From: Comamonas suwonensis
GTDB taxonomy: Bacteria > Pseudomonadota > Gammaproteobacteria > Burkholderiales > Burkholderiaceae_C
Assembly (NCBI RefSeq): GCF_012844455.2
Contig: NZ_JABBCQ020000001.1
Coordinates: forward strand, 1-64,000
DNA length: 64,000 nucleotides
Direction of reading: 5' to 3'
Notes under the pieces: generated by a model
Databases searched by the model: none
What the model was told of the DNA's origin: nothing
What the model saw: only the letters and a program-made list of their open reading frames with translations
Position numbers and translations under genes: made by a program
In this document: positions 10,248 to 19,325 of the stretch, piece by piece
Position numbering within the stretch: the first letter of the stretch is position 1
Layout: every line of letters starts with the position of its first letter

Positions 10248-10550
10248 ATGACCGCCACCACCTCGCCCACGCTTCTAGAAGCCACACGCCAGCTCCAGCA
10301 ACTGCGCAGCGGCTTTGAGCAACTGGCGCAAGCGCAGATCTCGGCCGCCACCCTCAGCCAGCAGGCGCGCACCGCCACGGCCCTGCTGCAGACACTGCCA
10401 CCGCGCTATAGCGAAGTCTTGTTCAATCTGCTGGACCGACTGGAATCCAGTGCGCTGTTTACCGAGGAAAGCTGCTCTTTCAGTCAGAAAGGCCTGCTGG
10501 ACAATCTGCAGATGTGGTCTGACAAGGCGCAGGGCCAGCTAAACGCCTGA
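10248..10550 (+). CDS. Small conserved-looking helical protein, function unknown
   Basis: A 100-residue protein (MTATTSPTLLEATRQL...) starting at an ATG with a good AAGGAG site 6 bases upstream. It has no signal peptide or membrane segment and is predicted almost wholly helical, rich in Gln, Leu and Ala with heptad-like spacing, so a short coiled coil is plausible. I do not recognise the family. It is divergent from proA and ends 3 bp from the convergent holA stop. The clear ribosome binding site and position between two unrelated genes argue that it is real. Confidence 0.7.
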   Translation: MTATTSPTLLEATRQLQQLRSGFEQLAQAQISAATLSQQARTATALLQTLPPRYSEVLFNLLDRLESSALFTEESCSFSQKGLLDNLQMWSDKAQGQLNA

Positions 10551-10553
10551 AGA

Positions 10554-11600
10554 TCAGCGCCCGGCCTGTGCCAACTGCATGGCCAGTTGGCGCAAGGCCT
10601 GCCAGCTATCGCGCGGCCAGCCTTCGCTGGGCAGTCCTTTGACAATGCCGTCCACGGCATGGGCCGACTGCAACAACTCGGCAGCGCGCGCATCGCTGAC
10701 GCGGGGCAGCAAGCGCTCCATCAGCCGCTCCTTGGGTCCCCAGATGCGATTCTCACGCAGCGCCATGGGCAAGGGCTTGCCGCCTGCCATTGCATCTTTT
10801 ACGCGCTTGATATTGCGAATATCTTCGGCCAGTGCCCAGTGCACCAGTACTTCCGCCTCGCCCTCGGCCTGAAGGCCATCCAGCATGCGCATGCTGCGCA
10901 CGACCTGACCGGAGAGCACGGCTTCTGACAGTTTGAACACGTCGTAGCGCGCCACGTTGAGCACGGCCTGCTCGACCTGCTCGAAGCTCAGCTCCCCTTC
11001 GGGGTGCAGCAGCGCCAGCTTCTGAATCTCCTGGTGCGCAGCCAGCAAGTTACCTTCCACACGGTCCGCAAAGAACTGCAGCGTGCGCTGGCCTTGCTCG
11101 CCCGCCGCCACGCGCTGGTTTTGCAGCGCCAGCCGCTGGGCAATCCAGTGCGGCAACGCGCCACGCTCGATGGGCTCGACCTGAATGGTGACGCCCTGTG
11201 CATCCAGCGCCGAAAACCATGCTCCCGTGCGCGTGGCCTTATCCAGTCGCGGCAGGCTGATCAGCGTTAACGTGCTGTCATTACCCTGCGCACTGCTGGC
11301 CAGTTGCTGCAGCGCAGCGCCCCCCTCTTTGCCCGGCTTTCCGCTGGGGATGCGGACTTCCAGAATCTGCTTGTCAGCAAACAGGGATAAAGAGCCCCCC
11401 GCCGCCAGCACCGCACTCCAGTCAAAGTGCGTGCCCATCACGGTGTAGCTGCTGCGCTCGGTGTAACCCTGCGCACGCGCCGAAGCGCGAATGGCGTCTG
11501 CCGCTTCCTGCAGCTGCAGCGGCTCGTCCCCATGCAGCACATAGAGCGAGCGCAAGCCCTTGGCCAGATGAGAGGAAAGCTGGTTCAGCGCAAGCTGCAT
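10554..11600 (-). CDS. holA: DNA polymerase III delta subunit HolA
   Basis: Subunit of the clamp-loader complex that opens the beta sliding clamp. The 348 residues compare with 343 in E. coli. The N-terminus MQLALNQLSSHLAKGLRSLYVLHGDEPL contains the family motif YxLxGDEPL; the central FADKQILEVRIPSGKPGKEG matches the family motif F(S)xKRLIELRIP. It is the last gene of the leuS-lptE-holA operon, a common order in beta- and gammaproteobacteria, although two repeat elements separate it from lptE. Confidence 0.93.
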   Translation of the reverse strand: MQLALNQLSSHLAKGLRSLYVLHGDEPLQLQEAADAIRASARAQGYTERSSYTVMGTHFDWSAVLAAGGSLSLFADKQILEVRIPSGKPGKEGGAALQQLASSAQGNDSTLTLISLPRLDKATRTGAWFSALDAQGVTIQVEPIERGALPHWIAQRLALQNQRVAAGEQGQRTLQFFADRVEGNLLAAHQEIQKLALLHPEGELSFEQVEQAVLNVARYDVFKLSEAVLSGQVVRSMRMLDGLQAEGEAEVLVHWALAEDIRNIKRVKDAMAGGKPLPMALRENRIWGPKERLMERLLPRVSDARAAELLQSAHAVDGIVKGLPSEGWPRDSWQALRQLAMQLAQAGR

Positions 11601-11623
11601 GAGAATATATTTCTATTGAAAAA

Positions 11624-11672
11624 TGCCTGCAGCGCTCATCAATAAAGCGTTAGCAGCTATCAAAATAAAACC
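11624..11672. repeat. AGCGCT-type interspersed palindromic repeat, copy 2
   Basis: TGCAGCGCTCATCAATAAAG followed by CGTTAGCAGCTATCAAAA: a hairpin-forming element of the same family as those near 2457, 49513 and 62716. It lies just upstream of holA. Confidence 0.6.
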
Positions 11673-11702
11673 ACTGTCGTTCATCACTGCACGCAAGAGA
11701 CT

Positions 11703-11765
11703 GCAAGCAAGGGCCACCCCACAGCGAGGCGGCGCCCCTTTCAGGGGGAGCCGCGAAGCACCTCA
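11703..11765 (-). repeat. GC-rich 3'-end repeat, copy 1 (after lptE)
   Basis: Contains GCAAGGGCCACCCCACAGCG and, read on the minus strand, CCCTGAGGTGCTTCGCGGC. The lptE stop codon TGA (11763-11765) lies inside the element's conserved CCCTGAGG word. Related copies end at the leuS, cnoX and pyk stops and begin at the corA stop. Confidence 0.65.
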
Positions 11766-12272
11766 GGGATTCAACGTCTTTACAGCCGCCAGACGGCGAA
11801 TGATTTGCTGAACGATGTCATTGCGCATGTCCTTGTTCAGCATTTCTTCTTCTGCAGCCTTGGACAAGGCATTGGTTTCGTTATAGGTCACGTTGCGAAT
11901 CTGACGAATCTCGGTCGGCTCGATCACGGCATCGCCACCGGGGGTGCGCAGGGCAAAGCGCACGATCAGTCGCAGCTCGATTTCACGAACCTGACCGGCG
12001 ACGTTGGAGCCGATGATGATGCGCTGGGCCTGCTCGCTGACGATCTGGCAGATCACCTCCGCTGTATCGGGTGACGCAGGATCTTTAATGACCTCCAGCT
12101 TGTCACTGGACGACTCCAGATTGCGACGCAACAAAGTGCCCACGGGTGAACCGCGCCCAGCCTGCACATAAATGGAGCGGAACACAAAGTTCGGCGCACC
12201 GCGCAAACGGAATCCGCAGGCTCCCAGCAAAGGCGTCAAGGCCATGGCGGCCAGCAGCGTACGTTTTTGCAT
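11763..12272 (-). CDS. lptE: LPS-assembly lipoprotein LptE
   Basis: Outer-membrane lipoprotein that plugs and supports LptD during lipopolysaccharide insertion. The 169-residue precursor has a signal peptide ending in the lipobox LLGAC with the lipid-modified Cys at residue 19, followed by GFRLRG, the family signature. The ATG at 12272 has an AAGGAC ribosome binding site and is preferred over the in-frame TTG just before it. It sits between leuS and holA, its usual neighbours. The stop codon is supplied by an intergenic repeat element, so the last residues may vary between strains. Confidence 0.93.
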   Translation of the reverse strand: MQKRTLLAAMALTPLLGACGFRLRGAPNFVFRSIYVQAGRGSPVGTLLRRNLESSSDKLEVIKDPASPDTAEVICQIVSEQAQRIIIGSNVAGQVREIELRLIVRFALRTPGGDAVIEPTEIRQIRNVTYNETNALSKAAEEEMLNKDMRNDIVQQIIRRLAAVKTLNP

Positions 12273-12360
12273 CAACTGTCCTTTTATCTACAAAACCCTG
12301 CCAATCCCAAAGACGTGGCAGGAGCCACTACGGACGGAATCGCCTTACGCCAGTCATTCC

Positions 12361-12455
12361 GAGCAAGGGCCGCCCCGCAGCGAAGGTATTGTCCCCTTCC
12401 CGCATTGCCAAGCAAGGCGAGAGAGGGGAAGGCGCAAAGCGCCTCAGGGGGAGCC
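12361..12455 (-). repeat. GC-rich 3'-end repeat, copy 2 (after leuS)
   Basis: Read on the minus strand, the leuS stop TAA is followed at once by GGCTCCCCCTGAGGCGCTT, TGCGCC and CCCCTCTCTCGC. It contains two potential hairpins (GGCGC/GCGCC, and CCCCTCTC with GAGAGGGG). It occupies most of the 183-bp leuS-lptE gap and could process or attenuate the operon transcript. Confidence 0.7.
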
Positions 12456-15137
12456 TTAAATGACCACGTTCACGAGACGACCGGGCACCACAATGATTTT
12501 CTTGGGTGTCTTGCCTTCGGCGAACTTCTGGTACTCCTCATGGGCCAGAGCAGCCGCTTCGATGGTGGCCTTGTCGGCACCGGCAGCCACCAGAATGGAG
12601 CCGCGCAGCTTGCCGTTGACCTGCAGCACCAGCGTAATCTCGTCCTGCACCAGTGCCTTGGGGTCCAACTGAGGCCATGCGGCATCCAGCAGATCACCCA
12701 TATGGCTGGCGTAGCCCAGCTCGCTCCACAGCACATGCGCAACGTGAGGTGTTGCAGGGTACAGCACGCGCAGCAGAATGCCGAAGCCTTCGATCAGCGC
12801 GACCTTGGCACCTGCATCATCCAGCGCCTTGAAGTCTTCCAGGGCGTTGATCATCTTCATCGCGCCAGAGACCACGGTGTTGTACTGCATGCGCGAGTAG
12901 TCATACTCGACCTGCTTGAGCACGTTATGGATTTCCAGACGCAGGGCCTTGGCAGCCTTGCTGAACTCCACATCGTCCAGCGATTGGGCACCGGCAACGC
13001 CTGCCACGGCAGAAGCCATGTCCATGCCCGCCAGCTTGGTGCCGAAGTTGTAAACACGGCGCAGGAAACGGTAGCTGCCTTCCACGGCGGACTCGTTCCA
13101 CTCCAGCGTCAGCTCAGGGGGCGAGGTGAACATGGTGTACAGGCGCGCTGTGTCGGCACCGTACTTTTCGATCAGGTCCTGAGGGTCCACGCCATTGTTC
13201 TTGGACTTGGACATGGTCGTCATCTCGTAATCGAGCTTGGAGCCATCGGCCTTGAGCGTGCAAGTCGCGACGTCCACATCCTTTTCCCAGTAGTACTCCT
13301 TGGCACCGCTGGGCAGTTTCTGCGAGTACGCACCGCGCAGCACCATTCCCTGTGTCAGCAGCTTGGTGAAGGGCTCGTCGATCTTGAGCAGGCCCAGATC
13401 GCGCATGACCTTGGTCCAGAAGCGTGCATACAGCAAGTGCAGGATGGCGTGCTCCACACCACCGATGTACTGGTCCATGCCGCTACCACCGGTCGCCAAA
13501 TTTTGATCACGCATCCAGTAATCAGCGCCCGCGCCCACCATCTGCTCGCTGTTCTTGGCGTCGCAATAGCGCATGAAGTACCACGAGCTGTCCACGAAGG
13601 TGTCCATGGTGTCGGTTTCGCGACGGGCGGGTTTGCCGCAGCAAGGGCAGACCACACCGGCGTGGAACGCTTCGCTCTTGATCAGCGGGTTACCTGAGCC
13701 ATCGGGCACCAAATCCTGTGGCAGTACCACCGGCAGATCCTTCTCGGGCACAGGCTGGGCACCGCAGTCTTCGCAGTGGATGATAGGGATAGGCGTGCCC
13801 CAGTAGCGCTGGCGGCTCACACCCCAGTCGCGCAGACGCCAGGTGGTCTTGAGCTCGCCCAGACCCTTGTCGCCCACAATCTTGGCCACAGCTTGCACGG
13901 CATCTTTGTGGTTCAGGCCGTTCAGCTCGCCAGAGTTGATCAATACGCCGCGCTCCTTGTCCCCATACCAGTCGCTCCACTGCTTGTCGTCGTAAGCAGC
14001 CTGGCCTTCAACCGCCACCACTTGCTTGATGGGCAGGTTGTATTTGTTGGCAAACAGGAAGTCGCGCTCGTCATGGGCAGGTACGCCCATCACGGCGCCG
14101 TCGCCATAGCTCATCAACACGTAGTTGCCAATCCACACCTCGACTTGCGCGCCGGTGATGGGGTGGGTGACGAACAGACCGGTGGGCTTGCCTTCTTTTT
14201 CGCGAACGGCCAGTTCAGCCTCAGTGGTACCGCCCTTTTTGCATTCTTCAATGAAGGCAGCCAGCTCGGGCTTGTCTGCAGCGGCGTACGTGGCCAGCGG
14301 ATGCTCTGGTGCCACGGCGCAAAAGGTCACGCCCATGACGGTGTCGGCACGGGTGGTGAAGACGTACATCTTGCCGTCTTGGATCAGGTTGCCGTCGGCG
14401 CCCTTGATGTCGTGGGTGAATGCAAAACGCACACCCGCCGACTTGCCGATCCAGTTTTCCTGCATCAGGCGCACCTTGTCGGGCCAGCCGGTCAGTGTGG
14501 CCTTCTCGTTGCCCATCTGCACATGGTCCAGCAGCTCTTGCGCGTACTGCGTGATGGCCAGGTAGTAACCGGGAATCTCGCGCTTTTCCACCAGCGCGCC
14601 AGTGCGCCAGCCGCGGCCGTCGATCACTTGCTCGTTGGCCAGCACGGTCTGGTCCACCGGGTCCCAGTTCACGACCTGGGTCTTGCGGTAGGCAATGCCC
14701 TTGTCCAGCATCTTGAGGAACAACCACTGGTTCCATTTGTAGTACTCGGGGTCGCAGGTAGCGATTTCACGCGACCAGTCGATGGCCAAGCCCATGGCCT
14801 GCATCTGCTTTTTCATGTACGCGATGTTCTCGTACGTCCACTGAGCAGGCGGCACCTTGTTCTTCAGGGCTGCGTTTTCAGCAGGCAGACCAAACGCATC
14901 CCAGCCCATGGGCATGAGGACGTTGAAACCCTTCATGCGCAGCTGACGCGTGAGCATGTCGTTGATGGTGTAGTTGCGCACATGGCCCATGTGCAGCTTG
15001 CCGCTGGGGTAAGGCAGCATGGAGCAGGCGTAGTACTTGGGCTTGCTGCTGTCTTCGGTAACGCGGTAGGCGTCCTTGGCTTGCCAATGATCTTGCGCGG
15101 CGCGCTCGACGTCGATGTGGTTGAATTTTTCTTGCAT
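12456..15137 (-). CDS. leuS: Leucyl-tRNA synthetase
   Basis: Class I aminoacyl-tRNA synthetase charging tRNA-Leu. The 893 residues contain [12 protein letters not shown] (HIGH motif, residues 41-52), an inserted CP1 editing domain with the TTRADTVMG site, a zinc-finger-like [11 protein letters not shown]...[13 protein letters not shown] region, [14 protein letters not shown], and [11 protein letters not shown] (KMSKS motif) near residue 645. The start at 15137 gives the family N-terminus [18 protein letters not shown]; the upstream frame extension is not conserved. It heads the leuS-lptE-holA operon and is divergent from the mechanosensitive channel gene. Confidence 0.97.
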   Translation of the reverse strand: MQEKFNHIDVERAAQDHWQAKDAYRVTEDSSKPKYYACSMLPYPSGKLHMGHVRNYTINDMLTRQLRMKGFNVLMPMGWDAFGLPAENAALKNKVPPAQWTYENIAYMKKQMQAMGLAIDWSREIATCDPEYYKWNQWLFLKMLDKGIAYRKTQVVNWDPVDQTVLANEQVIDGRGWRTGALVEKREIPGYYLAITQYAQELLDHVQMGNEKATLTGWPDKVRLMQENWIGKSAGVRFAFTHDIKGADGNLIQDGKMYVFTTRADTVMGVTFCAVAPEHPLATYAAADKPELAAFIEECKKGGTTEAELAVREKEGKPTGLFVTHPITGAQVEVWIGNYVLMSYGDGAVMGVPAHDERDFLFANKYNLPIKQVVAVEGQAAYDDKQWSDWYGDKERGVLINSGELNGLNHKDAVQAVAKIVGDKGLGELKTTWRLRDWGVSRQRYWGTPIPIIHCEDCGAQPVPEKDLPVVLPQDLVPDGSGNPLIKSEAFHAGVVCPCCGKPARRETDTMDTFVDSSWYFMRYCDAKNSEQMVGAGADYWMRDQNLATGGSGMDQYIGGVEHAILHLLYARFWTKVMRDLGLLKIDEPFTKLLTQGMVLRGAYSQKLPSGAKEYYWEKDVDVATCTLKADGSKLDYEMTTMSKSKNNGVDPQDLIEKYGADTARLYTMFTSPPELTLEWNESAVEGSYRFLRRVYNFGTKLAGMDMASAVAGVAGAQSLDDVEFSKAAKALRLEIHNVLKQVEYDYSRMQYNTVVSGAMKMINALEDFKALDDAGAKVALIEGFGILLRVLYPATPHVAHVLWSELGYASHMGDLLDAAWPQLDPKALVQDEITLVLQVNGKLRGSILVAAGADKATIEAAALAHEEYQKFAEGKTPKKIIVVPGRLVNVVI

Positions 15138-15428
15138 GGTGCAGTGCAGTGGCCGCCAGCCCCCTTGGGTCACGGCAAGGTAGTAATCTGAAATCAGCAG
15201 GGATTTTAGGCTGCCCGCTCGCTTGCGCCAGTTTCGGTCCGCATGACCGCAAAGTGCGCTGCGCCTTCCAGCCCTCGGCTTCCCGCGCGCAACGCTAGGA
15301 AATACCGCTGTGCGTAAGCTTTGGGCTGAACTTTGGCACCTGCCAGCAGTCTCACCCTTTCTACCCCGCCATCGCCGGCCCTCTGCCAGAGACTGTCAGA
15401 CCGTATCGGCTTGCGCCCCTTCCCCCCA

Positions 15429-16736
15429 ATGAAATTGCTTACTGAGGAGCTGTTGTTGCTTTCCCTATGGTCTTTTGCTTCTGAGTGGAACCCTTCCATG
15501 CAAACGCTGGCGGCCCTGTTCGCGCTGGCCTTTGCCGCACTGCTGACCGGCTGGCTGGCCCGCTTGCTGGTGCTCAAGGTGTTTAGGCACATGCGCGATA
15601 CGCTCAAGACCGGCTGGTCGCAAGTTCTCATGCACGACAAAGTGCTGCGCCGCATTGCCAAGGCCGTGCCATCACTGATCGTGCAGTTTGGCGTGATGGG
15701 CGTGCCGTATCTGGAACCGCGCTGGAGCACGCTGATCACCAATGTGGCGATTGCCTTCACGGTCTACCACCTGGCACGCGCGCTGTGCGACCTGCTCAAC
15801 GCCATGAACGAGGCGCACGAACGCGACGAAGAGCGCAAGGCCGCCGCACAGACCCACTCCATCAAAAGCTATGTGCAACTGGGCAAGCTGCTGATCTGCA
15901 GCTTTGCGGTCGTACTCATCGTGGCCACGCTGCTCAACCGTTCGCCCCTGCTGCTGCTGTCGGGGCTGGGCGCCATGTCGGCCGTGCTGATGCTGGTGTT
16001 CAAGGACACCATCCTGTCCTTTGTCGCAGGCGTGCAGCTGGGCAGCAACGACATGCTGCGCGTGGGCGACTGGATCGAGATGCCACAGGTCGGGGCCGAC
16101 GGCTTTGTGATCGACATCGCACTCAACACCGTCAAGGTGCAGAACTTTGACAAAACCATCACCACCATCCCCACCTGGCGTCTGATGAGCGACAGCTTCA
16201 AGAACTGGCGCGGCATGTTCGAGGCCGGAGGGCGCCGCATTCAGCGCTCGCTATCCATCGATGCCCACAGCATTCACATGCTATCCAAAGATGAGCGGCA
16301 TGCGCTTTCTGACATTGCGCTGCTGCGCGATTACTGGAATGAAAAAACCGGCTTGCGGGCCGTGGACGATGTACAGCCCGGCAGCATTACGGCCCAGAGT
16401 GGCCACCTCATCGCCCCCAATCAGGTCAGCAATCTGGCCGCATTCAAAGCCTATGCCTATGCCTATCTGCTGGCCCACCCCCGCATTCACCAGGGGCCGG
16501 GCATGTTTTTGCTGGCACGCACGCTGGAGCCGTCGCCACAGGGTGTGCCGCTGCAGCTGTACTGCTACACCAACACCACCATCTGGGTGGAGTACGAAGC
16601 GATTCAGGGCGAAATCTTCGACCACCTGATCGCCATGCTGCCGCACTTTGGGCTCAAGCTGTATCAGCGCTCTTCCGACTACGGCATGCACTACCCCGTC
16701 CCCGGGCCTGTCACAACCACACCGACAGCAATGTAG
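15429..16736 (+). CDS. ybdG: Mechanosensitive channel of the YbdG/MscM family
   Basis: Inner-membrane channel of the MscS superfamily giving a miniconductance response to hypo-osmotic shock. The 435-residue protein aligns along its whole length with E. coli YbdG (415 residues): about five membrane segments, then the MscS pore helix and beta domain [65 protein letters not shown] and [10 protein letters not shown]. The ATG at 15429 was chosen because it leaves about 23 residues before the first membrane helix, as in YbdG; the ATG at 15498 is an alternative. It is divergent from leuS. The 291-bp gap between them holds no other gene. Confidence 0.88.
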   Translation: MKLLTEELLLLSLWSFASEWNPSMQTLAALFALAFAALLTGWLARLLVLKVFRHMRDTLKTGWSQVLMHDKVLRRIAKAVPSLIVQFGVMGVPYLEPRWSTLITNVAIAFTVYHLARALCDLLNAMNEAHERDEERKAAAQTHSIKSYVQLGKLLICSFAVVLIVATLLNRSPLLLLSGLGAMSAVLMLVFKDTILSFVAGVQLGSNDMLRVGDWIEMPQVGADGFVIDIALNTVKVQNFDKTITTIPTWRLMSDSFKNWRGMFEAGGRRIQRSLSIDAHSIHMLSKDERHALSDIALLRDYWNEKTGLRAVDDVQPGSITAQSGHLIAPNQVSNLAAFKAYAYAYLLAHPRIHQGPGMFLLARTLEPSPQGVPLQLYCYTNTTIWVEYEAIQGEIFDHLIAMLPHFGLKLYQRSSDYGMHYPVPGPVTTTPTAM

Positions 16737-16806
16737 TAGCCCATTAACACCCGCTGCGCCCCTTGCCTGCCCACAATGGTTTGACCACCTACAAAGGAGA
16801 CAGACC

Positions 16807-17388
16807 ATGGCAGGCAAGAAGATTTTGATGATTTGCGGCGACTACTGCGAGGATTACGAGACCATGGTGCCGTTTCAGGCACTGCTGGCCGTCGGCCACA
16901 CCGTGCACGCCGTCTGCCCCGACAAAAAGGCCGGCGACCAGATCAAGACCGCCATTCACGACTTTGAAGGCGCTCAGACCTATAGCGAAAAGCCTGGCCA
17001 CAACTTCACGCTCAACGCCACGTTTGCCGACGTGAAAGTGGCCGACTACGACGCGCTGGTCATCCCCGGCGGTCGTGGCCCCGAGTATCTGCGTGGCTAT
17101 GAAAGCGTGCGCGCCGCTGTGCGCCACTTTTTTGACACCAACAAGCCTGTGGCCGCCGTCTGCCACGGCGCGCAGCTGCTGGCCGGCGCTGGCGTGCTCA
17201 AGGGCCGCACCTGCTCCGCCTACCCTGCCTGTCGCGCCGAAGTGGAACTGGCTGGCGGCACCTATGCCGACATCCCTGTCGATCAGGCCCATACCGAAGG
17301 CAATCTGGTCAGCGCGCCCGCCTGGCCTGCGCACCCCGCGTGGATTGCACAGTTCCTAGCGCTGCTGGGCACCAAGATTTCGCATTGA
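16807..17388 (+). CDS. DJ-1/PfpI family protein
   Basis: A 193-residue class I glutamine-amidotransferase-like protein. It begins [18 protein letters not shown], where the acidic residue typical of the family active site is present, and has the nucleophile elbow [14 protein letters not shown] with its cysteine at about residue 119. Families with this fold include stress-induced deglycase/chaperone and hydratase proteins; the exact activity cannot be told. An AAAGGAG site precedes the ATG. A terminator follows at 17440. Confidence 0.88.
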   Translation: MAGKKILMICGDYCEDYETMVPFQALLAVGHTVHAVCPDKKAGDQIKTAIHDFEGAQTYSEKPGHNFTLNATFADVKVADYDALVIPGGRGPEYLRGYESVRAAVRHFFDTNKPVAAVCHGAQLLAGAGVLKGRTCSAYPACRAEVELAGGTYADIPVDQAHTEGNLVSAPAWPAHPAWIAQFLALLGTKISH

Positions 17389-17439
17389 AACAAGCGCCTG
17401 AAGCTATCAATTCAAGAGTCTGCCTCTTGACTCCCTGCC

Positions 17440-17470
17440 AACCGGGCCACACCATGGCCCGGTTTTGTTT
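17440..17470 (+). terminator. Rho-independent terminator after the PfpI gene
   Basis: A 10-bp stem (17440-17449 with 17455-17464, loop CACCA) is followed by a T-rich stretch (TTTTGTTTT). It lies 52 bp after the PfpI stop and just upstream of the ribbon-helix-helix gene. Confidence 0.8.
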
Positions 17471-17484
17471 TGGAGAGCAGCGCC

Positions 17485-17832
17485 ATGTGCCAGGTCTTTA
17501 TCAGCGCCGACCCACAACTCTGGAGCCACCGGGCCCGCTCCATCCGTCTGCATGGGGTGGCAACCAGCATCCGGCTGGAAAACCTGTTCTGGCAGGTGCT
17601 GGAAGAAATCGCTGCCCGTGATGGCTTCAGCGTGCCGCAGCTCTGCACCAAGCTCTATGACGAGCTGATTGCCGAGCGCGGTGCAGTGGACAACTTCAGC
17701 TCTTTTTTGCGCGTGTGCTGCACCCGCTACCTCGCGCTGCAACTGTCGGGCGATATTCCGCAGGACATGGGCATACCGATTCGCTCCCTGAGCAGCCCAC
17801 CCGCGCGCGAAGTCTCATCGCTTGCGCACTGA
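17485..17832 (+). CDS. Ribbon-helix-helix domain protein (RHH_4 type)
   Basis: A 115-residue protein starting MCQVFISADPQLW with a GGAGAG site upstream. Residues about 20-80 (SIRLHGVATSIRLENLFW...EIAARDGFSVPQLCTKLYDE) match the RHH_4 pattern: a beta strand TSIRLE followed by two helices. This is a predicted DNA-binding or protein-interaction fold common in alpha- and betaproteobacteria and mostly uncharacterised. The gene ends 5 bp from the convergent META-lipoprotein stop. The target is unknown. Confidence 0.8.
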   Translation: MCQVFISADPQLWSHRARSIRLHGVATSIRLENLFWQVLEEIAARDGFSVPQLCTKLYDELIAERGAVDNFSSFLRVCCTRYLALQLSGDIPQDMGIPIRSLSSPPAREVSSLAH

Positions 17833-17837
17833 CGCTT

Positions 17838-18332
17838 TCAGCGCAAATACACGGCCTCAAAGCGCAGCAGCACCTGACCATCGGCATCGGTCAGCGCCAG
17901 CTTCTGGCCCTGGACCGCAAAGCTGCTGACCTGCGCCAGCGTACTGAGAAACGCCTGCTCTCTGAGCCGCCCCTGCACACAGGCCATACGAGTCGTCGTC
18001 ACCGCAGACAGGCGCAGCCAGCGCCCGTCAAGGCTATAGCTGCCCCGCAGCCGGTTGCAGCCACCCGCGCCGTGAAAGCGGCCGGTGCCGATCTCCAGCA
18101 CGATATGCGGTTCGGGCTGGTTGTCATAGGCGCTGACATGCGAGCCATCCCCCATCTGCACCAGCTTCCAGTAGGTATTGAGCAGCGGCGCGGGCTCTGC
18201 GGCCATGGCTTCGGCCTCGCTCGTGCCTGTGGCCTGATTCCCCTCGGCCGCGCAGCCTGCCAGCGCCCACAGCATGCACAGTGCGCCCAGCGCCGGGCGA
18301 AAAAAGCCTCTGAAATGAGATGTGGCAGACAT
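17838..18332 (-). CDS. META-domain (HslJ-like) lipoprotein
   Basis: A 164-residue exported protein. The signal peptide ends in the lipobox LAGC with Cys at residue 27, followed by a META/HslJ domain: LLNTYWKLVQMGD, then GRFHGAGGCNRLRGSY (the conserved GCNR motif) and TRMACVQ...EQAFLSTLAQVSSF. HslJ of E. coli is heat-inducible and linked to novobiocin resistance; the molecular role is unknown. The start at 18332 gives a normal signal peptide; an upstream extension to 18371 would add non-signal residues. It converges with the ribbon-helix-helix gene. Confidence 0.85.
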   Translation of the reverse strand: MSATSHFRGFFRPALGALCMLWALAGCAAEGNQATGTSEAEAMAAEPAPLLNTYWKLVQMGDGSHVSAYDNQPEPHIVLEIGTGRFHGAGGCNRLRGSYSLDGRWLRLSAVTTTRMACVQGRLREQAFLSTLAQVSSFAVQGQKLALTDADGQVLLRFEAVYLR

Positions 18333-18357
18333 GGCAGAAAGAAATAAATGGATAAAA

Positions 18358-18404
18358 GTGCTGCTAGCCAATACAACATAAGCGCTAGCAGCTCATTTTT
18401 CAGG
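18358..18404. repeat. AGCGCT-type interspersed palindromic repeat, copy 3
   Basis: GTGCTGCTAGCC and AAGCGCTAGCAGCTCATTTTT form an imperfect inverted repeat in the gap between the SDR stop and the META lipoprotein start. On the minus strand it could act as a weak terminator for the SDR gene. Confidence 0.55.
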
Positions 18405-18408
18405 AGTA

Positions 18409-19188
18409 TTACATCCCCGGCGCGCCGGGCATCCCCACATAGTAATGACCGGCGGTCATGCCGCCGTCCACCACGATTTCTGCGCCCACCATATAAGAGG
18501 ACTCGTCGCTGGCCAGAAACAGCGTGGCAGCCGCGACTTCTGATGACTCACCCACGCGCTGCAGTGCAATATTGGTAAAGCCTTGATTGACCTGCTCACG
18601 CGAGCGCTGGCCGGGGTTGCCCATGGCGGTATCGACACCGCCCGGGTGCACGGAATTCACGCGCACGCCACGATGACCCAGCTCCATGGCCGCCACCTTG
18701 GTCAGCCCCCGCACGCCCCATTTGCTCGATGCATAGGCCGCCAGCCCGTTCGCGCCCTTCATGCCGTCGACAGAAGACAGGTTGATGATGGAGCCGCGCC
18801 CGCGCTCGACCATGCCCGGAGCCACGGCCTTGATGCCCAGAAACTCGCCCACCAGATTGACCTTGAGAATGCGTTCATAGTCTGCCAGCGAGGTATCAAG
18901 CAAGGTCTTGAACAGCAATACGCCTGCGTTATTGACCAGCACATCGACCGCACCCAGGTCTTTTTCCACATTGCGCATCAGAGCGGCCCAGGATTCTTCG
19001 CTGGTCACGTCATGGGGATAAAAACGAGCCGCGTTACCCAGCTCGGCCGCCAGTGCCCGGCCTTCGACCTCCAGCATGTCGGCAATCGCCACTTTGGCGC
19101 CCTGCTCTACAAACAACCTGCAAGTGGCCGCGCCCATGCCGCGTGCGCCGCCGGTAATGATGGCGGTCTTGCCTGCCAGTCGGTTCAT
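18409..19188 (-). CDS. Short-chain dehydrogenase/reductase, hydroxysteroid-dehydrogenase-like
   Basis: A 259-residue classical SDR. It shows the cofactor motif TGGARGMG (12-19), D60 of the adenine pocket, NNAG (86-89), and the catalytic triad S139, Y152, K156 (YASSK), plus the VNSVHPGGVDT C-terminal motif. From memory it resembles actinobacterial 3alpha/20beta-hydroxysteroid dehydrogenases (for example the shared KTAIITGGARGMG and YASSKWGVRGLTK), which suggests a steroid or cyclic alcohol substrate, but this is an inference. A GGGAGA site precedes the start. It is monocistronic, between two hairpin elements. Confidence 0.85.
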   Translation of the reverse strand: MNRLAGKTAIITGGARGMGAATCRLFVEQGAKVAIADMLEVEGRALAAELGNAARFYPHDVTSEESWAALMRNVEKDLGAVDVLVNNAGVLLFKTLLDTSLADYERILKVNLVGEFLGIKAVAPGMVERGRGSIINLSSVDGMKGANGLAAYASSKWGVRGLTKVAAMELGHRGVRVNSVHPGGVDTAMGNPGQRSREQVNQGFTNIALQRVGESSEVAAATLFLASDESSYMVGAEIVVDGGMTAGHYYVGMPGAPGM

Positions 19189-19211
19189 TGCGTTGTCTCC
19201 CTGTCGTTATG

Positions 19212-19237
19212 AAAAAAGCCTCGTACCAGGCTTTTTG
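19212..19237 (-). terminator. Terminator downstream of the GDYXXLXY gene
   Basis: AAAAAGCCT/AGGCTTTTT, a 9-bp stem (19213-19221 with 19228-19236) with a six-base loop and T runs on both sides. It lies between the GDYXXLXY stop and the SDR start, so it separates the two minus-strand transcripts. Confidence 0.75.
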
Positions 19238-19325
19238 ATTATTGGTGGCATCCCCCGCTGGCCCGCGGCCCATTTACTCCGGGATGTACCTAGGCTAAAC
19301 AAGGGTAGCGCAATGTGGAGGGCAG

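Noticed and set aside
12267..15191. Two long plus-strand frames (476 and 471 codons) opposite leuS
   Set aside because: Antisense shadows of leuS with no recognisable motifs.
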